A stretch of DNA of 64,000 nt, taken from assembly GCF_000283155.1 (NCBI RefSeq), contig NW_004454179.1, positions 8,979,457 through 9,043,456 on the forward strand, given 5' to 3'. Below the pieces are notes generated by a model, which saw only the letters and a program-made list of their open reading frames with translations, was not told where the DNA came from and did no database searches. The translations under genes and the position numbers were made by a program. Of this stretch, positions 59,495-64,000 are shown one piece after another. Position 1 is the stretch's first letter; every line of letters begins with the position of its first letter. Source of the DNA: Ceratotherium simum simum (Eukaryota > Chordata > Mammalia > Perissodactyla > Rhinocerotidae).

Positions 59495-60350
59495 GTTTGT
59501 TATTGAAAAATACCTGAGAACTTTCAGATATAATGTCCCAGGAGAAAAATTCAGATTGCCTTTCACATGTTCTATAGCTTCATTAACTACATATGTTTGT
59601 ATAAGTTGTTTATACATACCACTTTCCTAGTCAGACAATTCTAAGCATTAATTAATGCTAAAGATGATTTCTAAGAAAGTGAAATATCTAAATCATATAT
59701 ATTTATCTCAATATATATCCTACTTTAATCTTGACATTTAGAAATAGGACCTGTAAGAAAACATTTGCCTGGAACACAATTGTGTTTGTTGACCCCCAAA
59801 AAATAACTAGCTGTGACTGTATTTTCTTTCGTTCCCTAGGCTAACAGCACACTTTGACCTTTTTAAATACCCTAATGTGCTTAGTTCATAATAATGACAG
59901 TTAAACAAATATTGACAATAGAAAGCATACCACAGGTTCAAGCCACTCTTCAATAATCAAAATCAGCTGATAGACTCTACTGGTATATATTTACTCAACT
60001 GAATATTTTACCTCCACCTGAATTAACATCTAGATCCCTAATTCTTTGGAGTACTTTTGTCCCCACATAAGCAGATCCAATTTCTTCCTTAGTTCAGTGC
60101 CAGTTATGCTAAATCTTACCAGCCTTAACTCTTACCAAAATTTTCCAATTCTTCTAGTCTTTTTGGTTACCTAGAGACATTTATGTGCTGTAACTTTAAG
60201 GACGTTTGCTTCATTTCCATCAGACACTTAGATTTTAAATTTCTCTTTTGATTTTCTGAAGCCTGTCCATCATAATAAAATAGTATTTCCTGTGTTTAAA
60301 TACTTAAAAGTGTTTTTACCTTTCAGGAAGACATGAAAATAATTTGGGAG
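59495..60350. other. Intergenic DNA, nothing recognised
   Basis: No feature seen. Confidence 0.5.
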
Positions 60351-60356
60351 TCTAGG

Positions 60357-60745
60357 TTAGCGATTCTCAACCCTGGCTGCACGTTAAAATCACCTGAGGA
60401 GCTTTTTTTGGGGCGGGGGGGAGCGAGGAAGACTAGCCCTGAGCTAACATCCTTTGCCAAGCCTCCTCTTTTTTGCTGAGGAAGATTGGCTCTGGGCTAA
60501 CATCCATCCCCATCTTCCTCTACTTTATATGTGGGATGCCTGCCACAGCATAGCTTGATAAGCAGTGCATAGGGCCGCACCTGGGATCCAAACCTGTGAA
60601 CCCTGGGCCGCCGAAGTGGAGCGCGCGTATTTAACCATTACACCACAAGGCCGGCCCCCTGAGGAGCTTTTTAAACATGATCATGCCCAGGCCCACCCCC
60701 AGATATTCTGATAACTGATTTGGAGTGGGGCCTGGACATATTCTG
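60357..60745 (+). mobile_element. MER5-type hAT element split by an ERE SINE
   Basis: Left part tagcgattctcaaccctggc to the break at 60407; right part from 60658 (catgcccaggcccaccccca, gagtggggcctggaca). Confidence 0.85.
60393..60672 (-). mobile_element. ERE SINE inside MER5
   Basis: Antisense ERE ending gcgtatttaaccattacacc then acaaggccggcccc. Exact 15-bp target duplication cctgaggagcttttt at 60393-60407 and 60658-60672. G-rich run at its poly-T end. Confidence 0.95.
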
Positions 60746-61019
60746 GATCCCTTGCTATACAATTCTCTTACCAGTTTCAGAGAGCAAATTTAGATGACAA
60801 GGGATACCATGTTCTGAATCTATTTGATTCCTAGGTTTCAGGTTATGAGGAGCAAGAGTTCAAATACTAACGGATATCTCAAAAAAAATTATTGTAATCT
60901 ATTCTGTTCCTAAGTTTAGACAATGGAAGTTCAGATAGTGAGGAACTACCCTCAAAGGGGGAAAATACTATACATCCTATTAGCTTTAATGGATTCTCAA
61001 CTGATTATTCTTTTATTCA

Positions 61020-61560
61020 AGAAATGTTTTCACTTTACACCATCTGACTGGCAAAATTTGAATACTGGATAACACTAATTGTGGATGTGGAGAGATGGAT
61101 ACCTTCTTGCATGCTGATGGGAGTGTAAATTGGTTGGGCCATTCTGGAAAGTGATCTGGCAACATTTATTGAAATCATGTATGTGTATTCCCTAAGACCC
61201 AGCAATCCCACTATGGACACAAACTCCCAAGAAACTCACAAAAGGCTCGTAAAAGGACTCAAATGAAGATAGTCTATAAAGCATTGATTTTAATACTAAG
61301 GAAATGGAGGCACCTAGATGTCCATCACAAGAGAAATGGACAGGTGAAATAAAGAGTGCAGCAGTTAGAAGCAATGAACTAAATGTACATATGACAACTT
61401 GGATGGGCTTTAAATACGAGATGTGAGAAACAAAAAAAAAACAGAATGAGATCTGTAGCCTAATAACATTAGTGCAAATTAAACATATATGAAACAGTGT
61501 ATTTTATAAGGATACAAAAATATCAAAGGACATACATCAAACTCATCAAAGTTGATGCCT
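61020..61560 (+). mobile_element. Old LINE-1 3' fragment
   Basis: ggatgtggagagatggatac, tgctgatgggagtgtaaatt, ccagcaatcccactatggac, then L1M-type 3' UTR. Confidence 0.8.
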
Positions 61561-61669
61561 ATAAAGTAATTGTTGAAAGGCGAAAAAATAAAACAAAAGG
61601 CTTTACATGGACCAATGTTCAAAAATATTCTCCTGCATACAAGGCAAAACTTAACCAATTTTCTGGGGA

Positions 61670-61880
61670 ATGAAAGGGAGAGATATTTACTAAGTACTGA
61701 CCATGGGCTAGGTAGTGTGTCTGCTCCCCCACCTTGGGATCCAAAGAATATTCTTGTCCTTGGAAACCTCACAGTCTAGCTGGAAAAATGAACAGGTTAA
61801 CAAATACAAATACAAACCCATTCGAAGAGTGCTATAGTTTAGAATTTGGTGAAAAGTACTGTGGAGCACTGTAAGGGATT
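61670..61880 (+). mobile_element. Old interspersed repeat, opening segment
   Basis: gatatttactaagtactgac, catgggctaggtagtgtgtc, ggaaacctcacagtctagct: unassigned family. Confidence 0.45.
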
Positions 61881-61884
61881 ATGA

Positions 61885-62465
61885 CTTAACACTAATTTGT
61901 ATATATTATTTGATACACATAATTTTTCATCACAATGATGACTGAAATATTTCATAATTTAATGAGTTGGGTTTTTGTTTTGTTTTTTTCTTTTTTATCT
62001 GTCTCCAATTTTGCCTAGTTTCTACTTTGGGGGAATAGCTAAGGGTTGCCTGCTATAGAAATGTTGGAGTGCCATCTGCTGGTGGAAATGTTTTAAATCC
62101 CCCATCTCTCTCACAATCCATTTTCAAAAACAAAAATATCACATATATCATAGGATATTTGGGCTTGAAGGAATCTTAGAGATCATTTATTTCAGGCCTC
62201 TGGTTTTAGAGAGGAGGAAATACCTCCTTACAAGATTGCATTTTATTTAAGGAAAGCACATGTGCACACACACACACAAACACATACACTGTACACATCC
62301 CTTCCATCACCACTATAAGTGTCACAGAACTCTGTACAGTAAAGACTCACAAAGCTAAACTATCTAAATTTTCCCAGATATATAAACATATAAACTCCCT
62401 TAGAAGGTTCCTTAAGACATGTTTAACATTTATATAAAGCCCATTTCCCAGGAAAACAATCTTAG
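61885..62465. other. Intergenic DNA with a short CA repeat
   Basis: CA units at about 62263-62290; otherwise nothing recognised. Confidence 0.5.
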
Positions 62466-62469
62466 AAAG

Positions 62470-62680
62470 GCAGCTTATTGCAGTGCCAAGTGAATGAACT
62501 TTGAGGTCAGACTTAAGTTCACCCCATCTTTACTATTTACTAAGAAGCCTTAAGGAAAGTTAACTTTCCTGAATCTCAATTTCTTTATATGTAAAATAGG
62601 AACAGTAATCTAATTTACAGGGTTGTTGTAATAATTTGTGTGGGTACATGTAAAAATAAAATGCCTAGCAATGTCAGAAA
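62470..62680 (+). mobile_element. MIR SINE fragment
   Basis: tgaactttgaggtcagactt, gaatctcaatttctttatat, agggttgttgtaataatttg. Confidence 0.75.
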
Positions 62681-62929
62681 AAAATTTAATGGCTAAACTA
62701 AACCTCTAATACTAATTTATATATGCTTCCTAATCCATCTTCAATGAAGCTAAAAACTGTAAATAGATCTTCCTCTCATTTATCTTTGATATTTATATTT
62801 AATATAAATAATTTGCCAGCTGTTAAGATATTTCATATGATTAATTACCATAAAAAGTGTAAATGAAAGGCAAAATGTGTTTTCATAGTTCATTGCATAT
62901 CTGGTCAGATCATACTTCTGCTCCACAGA

Positions 62930-63070
62930 TCCAACAGCATCAGCATAACCTGGGAGCTGGTTAGAAATGCAGAATTTCAGGCTCCACTCCAGACCTACAA
63001 AATTAGAGTCTACATTTTTAACAAGTTCCCCAAGTGATTAAAATTCAGATCTAAAGTCTGAGAAGCATTA
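62930..63070 (+). mobile_element. MER5A-type hAT fragment
   Basis: cagcatcagcataacctggg, ttagaaatgcagaatttcag, aacaagttccccaagtgatt. Confidence 0.88.
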
Positions 63071-63074
63071 CTTT

Positions 63075-63915
63075 AGGGGACAGCAAATAGAACCTGAGAT
63101 CTATTATTTTAGAAACGGTTTCCAGAACTGGCTCTGCTCTACAACCCTTGGCTAAATTTATCTAAGGTTTAGCAATTAAGTACTGAAACTTCTTCAGTTC
63201 TCTAAATTTTTAGTGAAACTCATCTTTGCATTTACATAGCACTTAACATACAGCCCATGGAAAAAAGGGAGATAGGAAAATGTGATACTGCTATCATTAA
63301 TAAAATGATGCTCCAAAGCCAAAGAAGACAGAAATTGACTAGGTAAACACTACAAGGAATACAGAATTACAGGGGTTTTGTGAATAAGCAATTGTAAAAT
63401 ATGGAATAGGTCAGAAACAACATGAAAATTAATGCCTACAGATGTGTCTATGGGTCTTTGTGAGAGTTATGATAGATAAACCACCAATCTCAAACCTAGC
63501 AACAGCCAGGAGGTCTGTGAGGAATAACTCCCAGTCGCTGGGAAGTCTGAAAGTCCAGATGCTGAAAAAGCATGAACTTCCTGAAGACAAAGTTGGGAAT
63601 GGCCCGCTTGAGCTTTAACCAGATTACCTAAAAACATGTAATGTGCTACTCGTATTCTGTGAAGACAAAAACAGTTATCAAATATTTATTTTAGTACGCA
63701 TTGTATGCAAGGCATGATGGAATCAAAACAAAGTCATACTATTACAGAAAAAGAGTAAGCACACAATACTGTGCTGGCAGGCAAGCAGGAAAAAAATGTT
63801 GCCAGAGGAAGACTCAATATGAAAATAAAGCTGATGTCACTCTAAGCCCTTCCTTCATCATCTCAGGTATGAAATCCATCTACCTGCCCATACAGACAAA
63901 GAATAATACTTAAAA
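63075..63915. other. Intergenic DNA, nothing recognised
   Basis: No feature seen. Confidence 0.5.
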
Positions 63916-63919
63916 TAAC

Positions 63920-64000
63920 CAGCTTTCTTGAGCATTTATTAAGTACCAGATACTATGGAAAGCATTTTAATGCATTACCTCATTTAATCTTTATAATAAC
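63920..64000 (-). mobile_element. MIRb SINE, cut by window end
   Basis: agcatttattaagtaccaga, taatgcattacctcatttaa, tctttataataac. Confidence 0.75.

Noticed and set aside
1..64000. CRISPR arrays, operons or phage-type systems
   Set aside because: The sequence is mammalian throughout; direct repeats found are microsatellites, target duplications or tandem duplications.

Overview
The window is mammalian nuclear DNA, most likely from a horse or a close perissodactyl relative. The main clue is seven tRNA-derived SINEs of the equine ERE type, several with clear target-site duplications. They sit among LINE-1, HAL1, L2, MIR and hAT (MER5/Charlie-type) repeats. Nothing is bacterial: there are no operons, CRISPR arrays or prokaryotic genes.

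The only protein-coding gene I can support is HPSE2 (heparanase-2), on the minus strand and cut off by the window. Exon 1 (53573-53862) holds the start codon and signal peptide. Exon 2 (50426-50583) continues the glycoside-hydrolase-79-like protein. Intron 1 is 2,989 bp with GT-AG ends. Intron 2 starts at 50425 and runs off the left edge, so positions 1-50425 are all intronic. Positions above about 53.9 kb are 5' UTR, promoter and upstream intergenic DNA.

Layout: 0-7 kb is mostly old LINE-1 debris on both strands, plus one endogenous-retrovirus-type LTR. 7-12 kb holds an ERE SINE, a hAT element with its 8-bp target duplication, MIR and other old repeats. 12.4-21.9 kb is a nest: a HAL1 element carries an ERE SINE, and a neighbouring HAL1 segment is split by a nearly full-length, decayed LINE-1 (about 14.33-21.14 kb) with recognisable ORF1 and ORF2. 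22-50 kb is intron 2 with scattered L1 tails, L2, MIR, ERE and MER5 copies, including an L1 insertion only about 19 bp long. 50.2-55.1 kb is the GC- and CpG-rich 5' end of HPSE2, with exons 1 and 2, an 18-bp triplet of CACGTG boxes, a CCAAT/octamer composite, a CAG/CCG tract and a long homopyrimidine tract just upstream of the start codon. 55-64 kb is upstream intergenic DNA with MIR, L2, MER5, one ERE and an L1 tail.

I did not find a new biological system. The most interesting items are regulatory (twin HPSE2 start codons, the E-box array, the purine tract) and evolutionary (nested insertions, the ultra-short L1 insertion, a perfect-TSD ERE1 SINE). Repeat family names come from recognising the sequence by eye, not from a database search, and most repeat boundaries are good to about 10-50 bp unless a target-site duplication fixes them.
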